Below, one piece after another: positions 22,351-35,454 of a stretch of 64,000 nucleotides of DNA. A model generated the notes under the pieces. The model made no database searches, was not told the origin of the DNA, and worked only from the letters and a program-made list of their open reading frames with translations. Origin of the DNA: Varanus komodoensis (Eukaryota > Chordata > Lepidosauria > Squamata > Varanidae). A program made the translations under genes and the position numbers. The DNA lies in NCBI RefSeq assembly GCF_004798865.1, contig NW_025336481.1:32028299-32092298 (forward strand), in the 5' to 3' direction. Every line of letters begins with the position of its first letter. Position 1 is the first letter of the stretch.

Positions 22351-23392
22351 GAATTCCTAAGGTCTCCTTCAGGACAAAGGAGTTACTCAGAACAAGCTCA
22401 ACTCAGGGTGCAGTCCTATGGCTTCTAGACATGCATGGGTGGCCATAGGATAATTCAGAGCCTCAGCTGTACCCAGAATTAGGACTCTCTGGAGTGCTCT
22501 CCTTCCAACTTTTAAGCTGGCATGCAGTTCCAAAGTCACAAGACCAATCTGGGAAGGAAGGGGAGGATTGAGAATAGAAAGTATGTATCCTGTGGCATCT
22601 CAGCCACTCCTCCTCGTGAGCAGGCACAAAATACCTAGAGGGTCAAAACTGGTCTTTTGCAGGGTGGGAGGCATGAGGACATGATCCTGACCTCCATACT
22701 TCTATTGGATGCCTGTGTTCACACTGGATGGCACTCTTAATTGTGGATGCACTGGGAACTCAGTACACAAATCTTTTAGGGTGTCATCTAGCGGGTTATA
22801 CTCAGAGTAGTGGCCTCCACCTACCGCATACCCTGCTAGTAACAGCCAGGCAGGGAGAGAAGATGAGGGAGCTAGTTTTGCTTCTGGCCTTCCACTTAAA
22901 ATACTGAAAACAGCTGTAAGGTATCTGAGCCCATTAGCTGACATCCTTTGGTGGGCAGAAGGACACTGGAGGGGCCATAGGATATTGCATATCCTACCCT
23001 GCACATTCTCTCCTTGCTGCCTATGAGTCTGCCCCCTTTTCTACATTTCCAATTTCTCTTATGAGGTCACAACACCCTTTCTGCAGCAGATGGGAAGGGG
23101 TGAGAGATCCACATTCAGATCTCCTCTGTGCTTTTAGCTGTGCCCACAGGCACTGAGGAGGAGAATTCCAGCAGGACCCACATTGCCTGGGGCCATGGGA
23201 TTGCCCTCTTAAATGTGTATTAGATGGCCAGAGGAAGAGGGATGTTGCTGTTCTAGGGATCCCATGGCTATTCCAAAATAGTAGCGCGATGTTTGAACGT
23301 ATCGAATGAGATCAAAAGTAGCTCCTCCTCAGGAAAACTTTCTATCGGCAGCATTTGAAATAGGCGATGGAAATTCCAGTAAGTTGCTAACA
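22351..23392. other. Unique non-coding DNA
   Basis: No recognised repeat or exon. A 100-codon minus-strand frame (22702-23004) shows no familiar domain. Confidence 0.4.
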
Positions 23393-23475
23393 ATCAGTCT
23401 TATCCATGTCTACTCCAAAGTATGTCTAATGGAGTTCAGTGGGGATTACTGTCACATAAGCAAGATCTCAATGAT
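23393..23475. repeat. Short dispersed repeat, TACTCCAAAGTA family
   Basis: CATGTCTACTCCAAAGTATG and TAATGGAGTTCAGTGGGG match a small, partly palindromic dispersed repeat frequent in squamates (consensus resembling TTACTCAGAAGTAAGTCCCA). Related copies are at 28200 and 33600. Confidence 0.5.
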
Positions 23476-23645
23476 CAAATTCCGAGCCCTAAAGAAACCA
23501 GGTAGCCCCTCTTTTCATATGATTATTGTAAAAAACCACCAACAGGTTTGAGACTGCTATGTTTCAAAAACTAATTTTTAAGACGATTGGTCATTGGACA
23601 GATTAGACTCATTGGGGGCAAAGCTGTGTGCATGTTTATACAGAA

Positions 23646-23705
23646 AAAAGTCCTACAACTCCTAGCAAGTCTTAGCCAGTGATGTTGGCTAAAAAGATTG
23701 TTCCC
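23646..23705. mobile_element. hAT-like MITE fragment
   Basis: TCCTACAACTCCTAGCAAGT and CCAGTGATGTTGGCT are a decayed half of the element seen at 7409. Confidence 0.4.
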
Positions 23706-23990
23706 TAAACAGATAAGTCCTAAGAAAAAGTGTTGAAATGCCTTTCAGGTAGTGTTAACACATTAAATGAACCCATTAAGAGAGAGAAAAAGTATGTTCG
23801 GTTATTAAAAGAAAAGGCTCACTTGATATTATACACACACAAGTCATCTTTAAAACCCCCATGTACTGAGAGATAATAGCCTTGCACAACTATTATGCAT
23901 ATGCTGACTCAAAAGGAAAGAGGCTGTCATTTATTTAATACTACTCACTTCCACAGTTCCTGCACAGTCTAGTTTTGGAACAGTAGTTAG

Positions 23991-24026
23991 CTCCCCCTCC
24001 CCCTCTCCCTCCCCCTCCCCCTCCCA
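23991..24026 (-). repeat. C-rich run with G-quadruplex potential
   Basis: The plus strand reads as repeated CCCCCT/CCCT units. The minus strand therefore has at least five runs of three or more G separated by single A or short loops, an ideal quadruplex pattern. No gene start is seen nearby. Confidence 0.85.
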
Positions 24027-25264
24027 GACATAACCAGTGCTACACAATAACAGGATTGTACATTAAGGTAGGTTACTTGGGAACAGTTAAGACATAGGAA
24101 ACAGCCCTGTGAATACCAAAGCACAGTTAAAACTAATTTGTTATTGAGTCACTAATCAGTACTTGCTTTATAAAGCTTCACTTGCTCACAGGAATTTGAG
24201 GAATGGTAATATACCTGCTCACAGGCACATCTTTTTTCACTAAAAAAGTAGACCATTTATTCTTCTTGATGAAGATCTGTAAAATGGATCCACTTAAGAC
24301 AAAGATTCTTCCACTGCAGTAATTCAGAGATAGCATAGGCAGAATATACAGAGACTACAGAAACTTGAAGGCTGGGAAGTAATTGGATGGAAAACTTGCA
24401 TGGTATTTATCTTCCATTTAGTTTCCAACCATGTAATTGCATCGGTGTACCAGAAAAACAACATGAATTTGACAGAAAGTTAAGCTCAAACAAATCCATA
24501 AAGGCAGCAAAACAGGATGGAACAAGTGGGGGGCCAGCACCAGCTGGAACTACAGCCCTATTCATGCTGTCCCACTCAGCCGCATTTTTCAGAATTGTTA
24601 GGAAATGCAGCAGTAAGTACTCCTAAAGCAAGCCACAAATGGGGACAGTTCATATCCCCCCCCCCTTTTTTTAAGTAATTGGAGACCTGGGGAAGTGCTG
24701 AAAAAGTGGAAGGTATTGGCAACTGTCAGTTCAACACCTGAAACTGGAAGGAATACACTGCCACCTCCCACTTTTGGTGGACCTACTTTTCCACCCTTTA
24801 CTGCTGATTTTCACTTGACAACAAATTATCAGAGAAAATTTGCCTTGCTAATAGCCATCTATGTTAATAACTTTGCTTCACTTGCTTTGACAGCTGAAAC
24901 TTGCCAGAATATCAAACATGTAGGACTAAATATATCAGACCAGTGACATAAATGTGTGCTTGTGCACCTCCAAAGATGAGACAAAAATTAATAAATGAAG
25001 AAGGCCTTTGCACACATTTCTGGGGATGAAAGAGAAGTTAGTGAAGCAGTGTCAACTGAGTGTCAATTGAGCAGTGGTGGAGGAGCCAACACTGTTGATG
25101 GCACAGCTGAGGCAGTGGCGTAGCTCAGACTGCTAGTGACTGACTAGAGAATCCTTGCAATCCACGATGGATTTTGAATGACCCTTAGACCAAGCCTCTC
25201 CAACAATGCCCAAGTGGCCTAGAACAAGCACTTGCTGCCCAAAATTAAGTCACGCTTTGGGCAG
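24027..25264. other. Unique non-coding DNA
   Basis: No recognised feature apart from a C9-T7 run near 24657-24672. Confidence 0.35.
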
Positions 25265-25315
25265 TAGTCTGGGTTTGGACAGCATGACAAACCACCATGG
25301 CAAGTTACCCTGTGC
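25265..25315. repeat. Possible end of an inverted-end DNA element
   Basis: CTGGGTTTGGACAGCATGAC then AAACCACCATGG resembles the left end of the element at 52862. The partner end is not clear. Confidence 0.3.
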
Positions 25316-25354
25316 AGGCACTGTCTTTGCTATGGGCATCACACGTTTAGAACA

Positions 25355-25417
25355 GCCTTCCCTAACTGGTGCTTAGTTCAGACTGAGCCTTCCCTAACAT
25401 GCCCAGTTCAGACTGCA
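25355..25417. repeat. Tandem duplication, two 31-32-bp units
   Basis: GCCTTCCCTAAC...AGTTCAGACTG occurs twice head to tail (25355-25386 and 25387-25417), differing at several bases in the middle. Confidence 0.7.
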
Positions 25418-27515
25418 GCAGCATCCCCATGCTGCTTCCGAACAGCAGGTGCTGTACTCCTGTTGGTCTAGTAAAAATACAGTGGATAAAATTCATTTAG
25501 ATTGAGCAAAGAAAATTAAAACCCTGGAAATAAATTGGAATGGATATAATTTGTTGAACTTGAGCAATGTATTGTTGAAGAACTCTCAGTGGTCCAAGTT
25601 ATGTCTTGTTGCAAACGCTGGTGGGAAGAGGAAGGCTAATGAAAAGAAATAGCCCCAAACACTTATTAGCAACCAGAATTAGAGATATTTATAGCCCCAT
25701 CAGACTACTCACATGTATGTATACCTAAGATTTCATCCTTACAGTGGGTACAATGCTTCCTTTTTCATCTTGTGCAATCTGCAGATAAAGTTACTTTAAT
25801 CAACACAAGAGAATTTGAAAGAGTATATCTTGGAAAAATACATATTCTGAGATTGAAAATTAAAATGACTGCATTCAATTTTGAATTGGATTACATCAAT
25901 TTGGGAAGCCTTAGAAGGCATATGATTCTCCTGTTAATTGCATTTATCAGCTCTTCTTCTGTCTTATTTAACAGAGAACTCTTCCTAATTGGTGGTGCAT
26001 GATTAACCTCATATATAATTTCTCTCTCTCAGCACTGGATGAAGAGTTCCAATCAATGATCTAATTTTACTTTTGCCTTTAAGTTCTTCAATTAACTCTT
26101 TCCCCTTAGCTACACTGGAACATAAGCTTTATCATACCTTTGTTCCAATCAAACAATATTGTTGTTATGAGTACTGAAAGTTAATTCAGAATTATGAGAT
26201 ACTTAACCAGATAGGTTTTTTTTTTCTGGGGGGAAGGCAGAGATATTATTATTCCCAACTGGAAAGTGTTTTTACAAGAAACTTCCTGAACTGCTCATAA
26301 AGCAGTTAGATAAGCAAAGTTCTTTTACAGCAAAATCTAATCCACAAAAACCTCTATACCACAACAGATTTGTTAATCATGTCTATACCTTATTTTCTTC
26401 TTTTAAGGAAGCTACTCTATTCTGTTGGTTCCTGTACCTTCAGCAGCAGTTTCTTCTGTTGATATGAGACAGTGATGATCCTAATCATTGTGCCATGGAA
26501 AGTTTCAGATGCTATTTCCTATCTAATCAAAGTTTGCTATATATGGCCCTTAGCACCTGAAAACTCTCACAGTGAAGAGATAGGCATCATCACCTCTTAA
26601 TGTTAACAGAACAAATGGATGCTTAAGCCACAGAAGCCAGGAAAAATGGGAACCTTATTGAAAATAATTTAATACAATGTCATTAAATCTTTTAAAAGGA
26701 AGGGTAGAGAAACTTGGAACACCTCTAAAAGCTAACAGATTTATTGTGGCATAGGTTTTCCTGGTCTAATAGGCATAGGAGGAAGTTAACATTTTCTTTT
26801 TCTTTCCCTGGTCAGTTGGCAACTAAACATTTCAATAATAGTCTTTTCAGCCTTGCCTGCAGGGGTAAACATTTCAAATATCATGGGCATGTTTATACAT
26901 GCTAGTTTCAAATAGAGAATAATGTTGACATGCAATTGCATTTTCCATATAGAGCTATGCTTCACAGATTTTATTCTCAAGGAAAAAAATCATTTTTCAT
27001 AGAAGTTTCTTCAAAAAATAAACACCATAAGAGTAGACTACAACTGCTGTTTTCTCCTGAGTCCCCAGAGTAAAGGCATACTTTCTCCTAAACAAAGAAA
27101 GTAGTTGTAGCAGGAATACTATTGAAAAACAAGTAAACCCTAATGGAGATGTATTTGGATCCTTTAAGATCATTGGGGCATACTTCCAAATCCTGGAGTT
27201 TAGGACTAGGGACTCAAGAAAGAGCAGCACAATTACAGTGAAGCTATTTAAGAAAACCTATTTAGCATTGTGAGAGTTTCAAAAGAACACTTTATTAAAC
27301 ACTGACTTATATAGCATAGTTACATTATTGCAATGAGAACCCTCCAAAGTAAGTTAGAAGAACTTTTTAAAAACTGTGCTTCTTAGTTGCATACTGGGAT
27401 GGCAAGCAGGTCACCAGCTCCAGTGAATGAACTATAATTAAGTACTTTTTGCCTTCCTTTGATCTTTAAGATTTAATAGGTTTTCAGTGTGCTTAGCTGC
27501 AATGGGATGTCCATT
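25418..27515. other. Unique non-coding DNA
   Basis: AT-rich. Short frames only. No recognised transposon; a T run lies at 26217-26226. Confidence 0.4.
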
Positions 27516-27602
27516 ACCCATGTGTCCTCTTTTATAAAAGACAGTCCTCTCTTTGAAGGGGTCTTCTGGTTGAAGGACTACCTTGTCCAAAACCACTTTA
27601 AA
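27516..27602 (-). repeat. Unnamed dispersed repeat family, copy C
   Basis: On the minus strand it reads TTTAAAGTGGTTTTGGACAA, then CAGAAGACCCCTTCAAAGAG and AGGACTGTC. It aligns base by base with copy A at 29392 and in part with B at 46030 and D at 35850. I cannot assign it to a named family. Confidence 0.65.
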
Positions 27603-28199
27603 AATAAAGCACCATCAGAAGGAAGCTGGACCTTGAACTTGTCCATCAATAGCATGTAGTCAGCAGAGTGAATAGGCAGGCACACAAGTTAGCTACTCAG
27701 TCTTCCTTCTATAAAATTGTATTTCTATTTACATTTTAATAATTTAAATTTCTATCTAGATGCATAATTAATATGTGCAAATTCTATGCAAACCAGTGTC
27801 CTTTATGCAAATTGGTGTCCTTTCTTTGGTGATGCCTTTTCTCTTTTTTTTGTAAAGGCATCAGTGGCAACCCTGGTTGGAGTGTGTGCGAAGGGCAGGT
27901 GAAGCTTTTGTCCTGATTATGCTTCTATCTTAATCCTTGAAATGGGTCCTGTAATGAAAGTAGAAGTGCACATTAACCTGGGAAGAAAAAAGCAGAATCA
28001 TTTTTTAAAGAGTATTGTTCTACTATATTGTGCAGAGGGCTGTGAGCTTCACAGCACAGGCAAACAGAAGTATTCATTTGCCTGTGTCTACAGGAAGCAA
28101 AATCATGAGGCTGCAATTAGAAAAATCAGAATGAGGCAGTCTGTTGTGTCCATATCTGCCTAAGGAATTTAACTTCAATCAGCAACTTTTCTTTCCTAA
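27603..28199. other. Unique non-coding DNA
   Basis: No recognised feature; a small direct duplication around ATGCAAACCAGTGTCCTTTATGC (27785-27822) is visible as two copies of ATGCAAA...GTGTCCTTT. Confidence 0.4.
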
Positions 28200-28305
28200 A
28201 GTACAATCCTGTGTGTGTTTACTTGGAATAAGTTACACTGTGTTCACTAGGGCTTACTCCCTAGTTAGTATATTTATGATGGCAGACTTAGGATTTCAAC
28301 CGAGT
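28200..28305. repeat. Short dispersed repeat, second copy
   Basis: AGTACAATCCTGTGTGTGTT, TTCACTAGGGCTTACTCCCT and ACTTAGGATTTCAACC match the two ends and middle of the small squamate repeat also seen at 23393. The ends CAATCCT and AGGATTT are inverted. Confidence 0.6.
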
Positions 28306-29391
28306 GCCAAAACTGACAAATATCACTCAGCAATTAATTGTAGGCACTTTTCCACACCAAAGGACTCCTTGATACTGCTCATACCCAACCTAAATGTGAT
28401 GATAAATGTGCTTGTGCCGAATCTGTGTGCAGAATAGGTGTGAGATAATCATTAGAATTGCAGCAGGAAGCAATGGCAGATTTCCTCCCTGTGTGAATAG
28501 CAGTTTCAGAGGTGAGATTTTCCTTAGTACCATAGTACATGTGGAAGAAAAGATTAAATTTCCTGGTCTGCTGTGATCCCAGTAATTATTACTCCTCTCC
28601 CGGCATATGCCACTTGAATTTTTTAAACTGTGTGTTGATAAAAATTTGCCTTAGAAGCCTCTGCATTTGGCACAACTTCTGCACCAACCTGTGTAAAAGC
28701 CTGCCTTGCAGATATGCATAATAGGCTACCTTGCAAATATTTATCCAAAATAGTTATTTGATCTTCCACATTTTTCTCATAATCTGCAAATCTATCTTAA
28801 GCTATGATATTCTGTAGAAACAAATGAAATATTAAGAATCATTCCAGCATTAAGGTTAAATCAGTTTGATTCTAACAAAGACATTCTAACAGCAGCATTT
28901 GTGCTGATGTGCTATGACTGCAGGCTGAGGTTTTTACTGACCTTAAGTTTCCTGAAATGAGAATGTTTTCCTAGCTAAACTCAGGGAAAAGCAAAATGTG
29001 TTTCAAGGAAGAAAATTAGGGAAAGGAAGAATAACTGCTGGACTATCGTTCATGTTAAGATTATGTTACAAAAAAGTGAAAGATAACTTAAGAAGGAACT
29101 AAAACAGTACCTATGAAAGAAATGCAGCTGTTGTCCTGCTAGGAGAACTTAAGAAAATACATCGCTCAAAAAGGTGACAAATAATGAAATAAATGTGTTA
29201 CTTCCCAAAATCATAGCTGAGAACACTGGGGAAAACCATAACTAATTGTAGAAGAAATTCTGCTCTATAACATGAAATCAGGCATCAGCGATTCAAAAGA
29301 AATCGTATAACTATAGTGTGGAAGCCTATGACAAGAAGACCTGTTGACCAGAAGGGCAGTGTTACGGCCTCTGTTCTTTGCCTTCTTCCTG
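28306..29391. other. Unique non-coding DNA
   Basis: No recognised gene or repeat. Confidence 0.35.
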
Positions 29392-29492
29392 TCTTTAAAC
29401 TGGATCTGGTCAGGACAGCTCTTGAAACAGACGACACCTTCAAAATAGAGGACAGTTTTCTGGCGGCATGTCAAATAGAGGAGTAACCTTTG
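29392..29492 (+). repeat. Unnamed dispersed repeat family, copy A
   Basis: TTTAAACTGGATCTGGTCAG, GAAACAGACGACACCTTCAA and AATAGAGGACAGTTTTCTGG, then a second CAAATAGAGGAG unit. The longest of four related copies in this window. Confidence 0.65.
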
Positions 29493-30384
29493 CAAAAGCG
29501 GGCATCTGGCCACCTAGATCAGCCATCTGAAGCCTTCATGTCAGTCAGACAGATGACCTTATTCAATAAGAAGCCCTTGCACTGTCTCCATTCTATTTCG
29601 TTCCACGAGATAAGCCAAGTGACAACCTCTAGTGTGACAGTTAATTTTAACCTCTCTATCAATGCACAGCTGCCTTTTTAAGTTACAAAAAGTATTCCAT
29701 TGTTATCACCAAGCAGGGTAGCTTGATATCATTTGTACAAGTACAGCTATAAAAAGGGAGGCATAGCTGGAAACTGACACAAGCTTAAAAACCCAGGAAT
29801 GACGTTTATCACTGTAAATAGGCAGATTAGAATGAGAGGCTCTTCAAATATTAAGAATCCCTGGCTGAAGTAATCCAGTGCTACTGTGAGGAAATGCCTC
29901 AGAAAGGGCAGAACACCCACCACTACATTAAAAATAACAATAACAATAATAATGGGAGGAATTAAGTCACTTTGTCCTAGGAAAGATAAAGCCAAAAGAA
30001 AGAGTCCTAAGTCAATGAATGATTTGGGCCAGGTTGTTGTCATTTCCATGTTCCTTCAGGAACACAATGAGTAACTCCCCAAGGCACATCTTGCTCTAGT
30101 CTCCCAGTTTTTGCTGCCTAGCTAGGGAGGCAATAGGCAAGTAAAGAGAAGAGACTAGAGTCTGGAATGCAGGGCTGTGAGCAGGCCGGCTCCAGACTTC
30201 TTGATGCCACACTGCCAGTCAGGGCCATGCTGGAGTGATAATGCTATCACTCAGCTTGGCACCAGCACACTGCATCCTTGGGCAGCTGGCAGGGTCCCTT
30301 GCTGTTCTGATGCATATCCTTAAACACTTCTTCCCATGGTTGGTGGCATGGAGCCAATTGAAGCTCCCCATAATGCCCTAGGCT
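29493..30384. other. Unique non-coding DNA
   Basis: No recognised gene. A small AAC/AAT-rich run is at 29930-29950. Confidence 0.35.
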
Positions 30385-30568
30385 AGGGAAAGTCAAAGGC
30401 AGAAGAAGAAAAGGAAGATGAAAAACGAGATGGAATGAATCCCGAAAGGGAGACATAGCCATGAACTTAGAAGAGCTGAGCAAGGCTGTCATGGATAGGT
30501 CATTTTGCAGGGCTGTCGTTCATGGGGTTGCCATAAGTTGGAGATGACTTGACAGCACATAAGAGTGT
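30385..30568 (+). mobile_element. RTE/BovB-type LINE 3' end
   Basis: GAAGAGCTGAGCAAGGCTGT, then GGTCATTTTGCAGGGCTGTC and GGGGTTGCCATAAGTTGGAG with GATGACTTGACAGCACATAA. This is the same 3' end as the element at 5690-6340, but shorter. Confidence 0.85.
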
Positions 30569-33424
30569 TTGGAATCAAGTAAAACTATCTATCTGTCTAG
30601 GGAAGGAGAGGGGAAACAGTAAGCTTTCACTATTTTTCTGGAAAGTGTCCCAAAAAGTAGATAAACTATATTTTCCCAGTTCACTTGGCAACCATATTTC
30701 ATATCTTTTCACTCAGAGACTGTCAGTCTTATGCACAGGAAGTATTTTTGTACTGGAGGAGATGTGAGGTGGTATGTGCAATCAGTGATGAATGCTCACA
30801 CAACACTAAAAAGCACACTGGACGTATTTCATAGCACTAACAAAGCAATCTTAGCCAAGGGTTGGTCCAGTCTACCCATGTACAAGTCCACTTCATGAGC
30901 TAGTCTCACAAAGGAACAGAATGTTCAAGGCTATAGATCCCTCACCTGTAGTCCGATCTCTGATATTACACAGTGTCTCTCAGATTGGCACCTGCTCTTC
31001 ATTCATTAGAATGGACTTCTAAGGCATAGACATCTATACAGAGAGGCCTCCCTGGGTGCTGGAGCCCTGGCCATGCTCAGTTCCAGCATATAGGAAAGCA
31101 TTGATATGTGAGCTCTAGGCAGATAAAGGCTGTTCCACCTTAGATATCCATAGTAACAGGTTGAATGGCAGTTTGGGACTGAGAAGATCCTTTCAATATC
31201 TGAGTCAGAATATATGTGCCTCATCTTCACACAAGTAATGTGAGGAGGAGGACTTAAAGTAATTTCAAATCACACTCTGCCCTCTCCTAAGTATCAGTCG
31301 AAGGCACCCACACTTGGCACACATACATCAAATGCCTTCAAAACTGATGAATCTTTTCTCAAAAGTTTGCTTTGTTGATGCTCTTTCACTGCATTGCAGG
31401 GCCAGCAAGACTTTTCCTTTGAGACAGTAAGACATGCAGGATTACTAAGTATACACAGTCTGCAGTGAAAAGAAATCTGTTGTCATCAGTCTCCAGGCTT
31501 GACTAACCCAGTTTATGGCCCATTCAGTTTCATTTGTTTGTTATACAAGGCTGTACAAATGGAAGGGAAGTTATCTGTTTCATTAATTACCAGTTTTTCA
31601 GGGTGAGTATTTAAAACCCACTTTATAAACCATGCTTAAATATCTGTCACTACATAGGGCTTTTATTGCAATTGCTAATATGCCTTGAAGTTCCCTGTTC
31701 TATTAAAATACATAATCCTCCATTAGCAAGATCTATCTCCAATAGCATGAAGTGGCCCATTTCCAGCAGTCACTTATTGCCAATAGTTTATAAGACCAAG
31801 CCTTTGAACAGTTTAAAGTGTAGTTAAAAAGTGGTATTAAACCCGAACAGTGAAAGATGCTTTGCAGGAATGGAAGCTAAAAATATCATTATCTCATGTT
31901 ACATCTGGATATGACATATCTGGAGAGGCTTATGTGTTTTGTCAGTGCAAGTGGCGTATGTTGAGCACTGCAATAATGCTTGGTTAGGTAGTCTCAAAGC
32001 TTTTTGCCAATTTCTGTCCTTGATGTTGACCTTCACAGAAGGTCTACAATCTGATTAAGAGATGGAGTCTTGTTTTGTGTAGAAGTACACATTTTTAACA
32101 TATTCTCAGGCTCCTTTTGCTTGTTTCTTTGCCACTGTCTATCACAACCACATATTTTCAGCAAGGTTTTCAGTATTGCATCTTCCTGAAGAAGTCTTTA
32201 GGCTCACGCTAGCAAAGAATCCCAAAAGAAGTTTCTTTTACCCTATTTTAAATAATTGCCAGTATTAAATCATTACATAGAAAAAAATCCTGTTCTTTTA
32301 AATAGAACGTGCTCCCCATAAACTGCAGGACATAAATGTCCATACATGTGGGATCCCATATGTGTGAGATACTTGGTAGAAGGTCTTAGTCAACTCAGGA
32401 TGTTTTACTACTAAGAAAACAACAACAAAACAACATTGCAGTTATAGTAAACCCTTTTCTCTGTTGTGAGGAACCCATTTCCTCCTTGCATTGTCCTTCA
32501 CCATTTCATTCTATCCTTACAACACCTTGTATTCTTCTACAGAACATGCTTGAGTCAGAGTAGAATACAAAATAGATGGCTCATGTATTACATCTGTTGC
32601 TGTTCTGTAGGTGGAGGAATATAGGATTGTATCCAAGTCCTTCTAACAGAACAAACATTGCTGGAGGACTAAATTTTTCCTTTCATCCTGGATCATCTAG
32701 AGCAAATTTGGGGGGCATAGGTGAAGGGAAACTCCCACTGCACAAGCAGACATCCACCTGCAAAATAATGGATTTAGCACAACATATTTCTGTGTTCATT
32801 TGGGTAGAAAAATTACTGTTGCATTTAAAACTAGAATGACAGCAAGAGGCTTAGGCTAGGAACCTCTTCTTTGTATGGTAGAGTTCATGGGGGAGCTGCT
32901 CAGGTAGGTTGGTTGTTAAGCATAACATTTTTATGGCTTTACTTTTATTTAAATAAGTCAAACAAGTTTTATATGGAACTCAATCCAAGTTACAAAGATA
33001 AATTAGTATTTGCAAATTTGTACATTTTTCCCTGTTCTAAGCCCTGGATCATGTGGGAACTAGCACCGCCCCTGGCCCAACATGTGTTAGTGAGCAAACA
33101 ACCAACCCTTAATAGATTATTTTTAAGAAGGCTTATTGTGATATGTGAACTAATCCCATGAATCAAGTAGACCATTTGAGTAGCTGTCCTCTTCAGAAGT
33201 TAATACAATGAACAGGAATCCTTTCAAATGTTCTTAAAGAAGTGCCAGTTGCAGGCAAAAACAACAAGATACATTTCTTCTAAAAGAAAAACATCCCTAA
33301 TGATGTAGCATATTCCCATACCTATCACATGTACATTTTAACATCTTTACAAGGACAGACATAAAATGAATTCACGTGAAAAGTTTTATAATGGTCCCAA
33401 CATATTTTTACAATGTGAGAAAGC
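30569..33424. other. Unique non-coding DNA, candidate conserved block at 31500-31830
   Basis: No exon recognised. The AT-rich block 31500-31830 has no repeat resemblance and carries TTCATTAATTACCAG and TTTTATTGCAATTGC. Such composition is common in conserved enhancers, but no alignment was possible. Confidence 0.3.
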
Positions 33425-33470
33425 AGGACTCACTGGTGAAGACAATCATGTTAGGGAAAGTCAGTCCATC
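33425..33470 (+). mobile_element. RTE-type LINE fragment
   Basis: CAGGACTCACTGGTGAAGAC and AATCATGTTAGGGAAAGTCA correspond to the DSLE-motif segment also present at 6145-6180. Only this piece survives. Confidence 0.55.
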
Positions 33471-33599
33471 CCAACAAGAAAACTGTGAGAAACTGTAGCT
33501 GTTTCCATCTTCCTTGTTTTTCATGTTTCCCCTAAGAAAGGCCTGAAACATACTGGGGCTACTAATTCAATGCACATAGTGGGTTGGGATATGGTTAGA

Positions 33600-33660
33600 G
33601 TTACACACAACTAACTTGTCCTATTGATTTCAGTGTATCTACTCCAAAAGAGATTAAGTC
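33600..33660. repeat. Short dispersed repeat, third copy
   Basis: CTAACTTGTCCTATTGATTT followed by CAGTGTATCTACTCC resembles the family at 23393 and 28200. Confidence 0.4.
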
Positions 33661-33678
33661 TCTGTCAGTGCTGAGCAG

Positions 33679-33795
33679 CTTGTGGCCATCCAGATGATTC
33701 AAGACTACAACTCCCACCAGCCCTAGTCAACATAGCCAAAGATGAGGCATGCTCAGTGTTTTAGGCCAAAACATCTGAAGGAGCACAAGGTGCTT
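33679..33795. mobile_element. hAT-like MITE copy
   Basis: TTGTGGCCATCCAGATGATT and AAGACTACAACTCCCACCAG, with ACATCTGAAGGAGCACAAGG at the other end. Both halves of the palindromic element are present. Confidence 0.65.
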
Positions 33796-35454
33796 TCCCC
33801 TGGTCCAGACACAATCCATTGATTTTATATTCACTTTCTCCTTGGGAGAATACACTTCCCCACTTCACACAAGAGCCAAAAGCATAAGGAAGAAACATAT
33901 GTATCTCATTCCCTCTTTTGAATGTTATGGGCTCCAAGAAGTTTGAGTTGGGAGAGTTAACAGCTTTTGCTGCTTACAACAAATAGCACCGTATCCTAAG
34001 AATGAATATAGCTAAAACATGACCACAGATGTATGAGATGGACTTTTGAGGCAATAGATGCCAAGTGTCTGAAATAAGAAGTACTAAATTATGTACATAT
34101 ATTTGCCATTTCATCAAGCAATGCACAATTTGTTTACTTAGTTATTTTGCATTTTCTGTTGATCAAGTTGAATACATTCAATTGACAAGGAGACAGGTAT
34201 AATCTAAAGATGACTTTTGAATTAGGAAGGCACCCTAGCAGGACTAGCTCAAAATATTTTGCAGCTTGAAGTGGTGTCATCCCTCTTCCCAATCCATTTA
34301 CAGAAGCTCAGAATTTTATTTCAGCACTGAAATGGGACAACACAGGTGAGGTGAGTGGCTGTCTGGTAGACTCAGCTCTGACACTGTTGTTCCCTGTCTA
34401 GGGTGAGTTCTGTCAATGGTAAGGTACATACTTCGTATACAGGTATTTTCAGTTCAGGCCTTGCCACATCTTGTTGAATGGATCTCAGATGGATGTAGGA
34501 GAACTGCAGCAAGCCAGAGTAGACACAGCAAGTATAATAACCAATAGCCTGACTCTTCATAAGGAAGCTTCAGACACATCTAGACCACATCAGCAATATC
34601 TACAAGTGGCACACTCCAGGCAAGAGATATGCTAAGCACCACTTGTGAAAACTCCCTTGGAGTTCAATGAGTGAACCACTGAAATAAGTCCAGTGGTTCA
34701 GATATTGCACTATGTTTGTTGGAGCAGGCAGAGACAGAAGCAGTGTCATGCTGGCATAATCATAGTACTTGTCAGTAATTGTGGTGGCAAAAGAGAGAAG
34801 CTGAACTGATATAGCCCTATTCCAAATCTAATTTGTACGACTCTCCACTTGAAGAATGCCTTCTCTTTGACTAACATAACCCATCTATTCCATTTTTATT
34901 CCCTCCCTCCCTCCCTCCTTGTGCTTCTGTGGTATGTTTACAAGCAACCAACAGCTGCTAGGATGCCAGCAACTGCTCACAAGGGATTATGATGAATAGT
35001 GAATCTGCATCCTCGCCACCAGCTTTCAAAGAGACCTCCTCCCTTCTCTGGAATGCTCAGGGGTGGCAGCTAAGCCTCACTGGTGACTCAGCTGCTCAGA
35101 AGAATTGGTCTCATTAGCCTAAGCTTGCCTATTACAACAAAAGTGCTCTCTTTTACCTAATGTTATGCAAAAAGAAAACAGGATGACCTTCAGAATATTT
35201 AGCACAGTGACAAGGGAAAAAGTTTCCTTTGGTAGTGTGTGTGCATATATGTGGTGGGGAAAGATCAAGGCATGTGGTTTTATAAACAGGAAATGCTGTG
35301 CAATTTCCCATAGAGATGGTTAGATACATTCTGGAGATATCCTAATTCAAAACTATCCTAAGTCTGACAGAAACCTGCAATGAGTTGCATTTAGATTGCA
35401 CTAGCAGAGACCCTGCATCAACCTTCCCCAAGCTCCAGAGGTCTTAGCCTGCAA
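33796..35454. other. Unique non-coding DNA
   Basis: No recognised gene. A CCCTCCCTCCCTCC run lies near 34901-34917. Confidence 0.35.
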
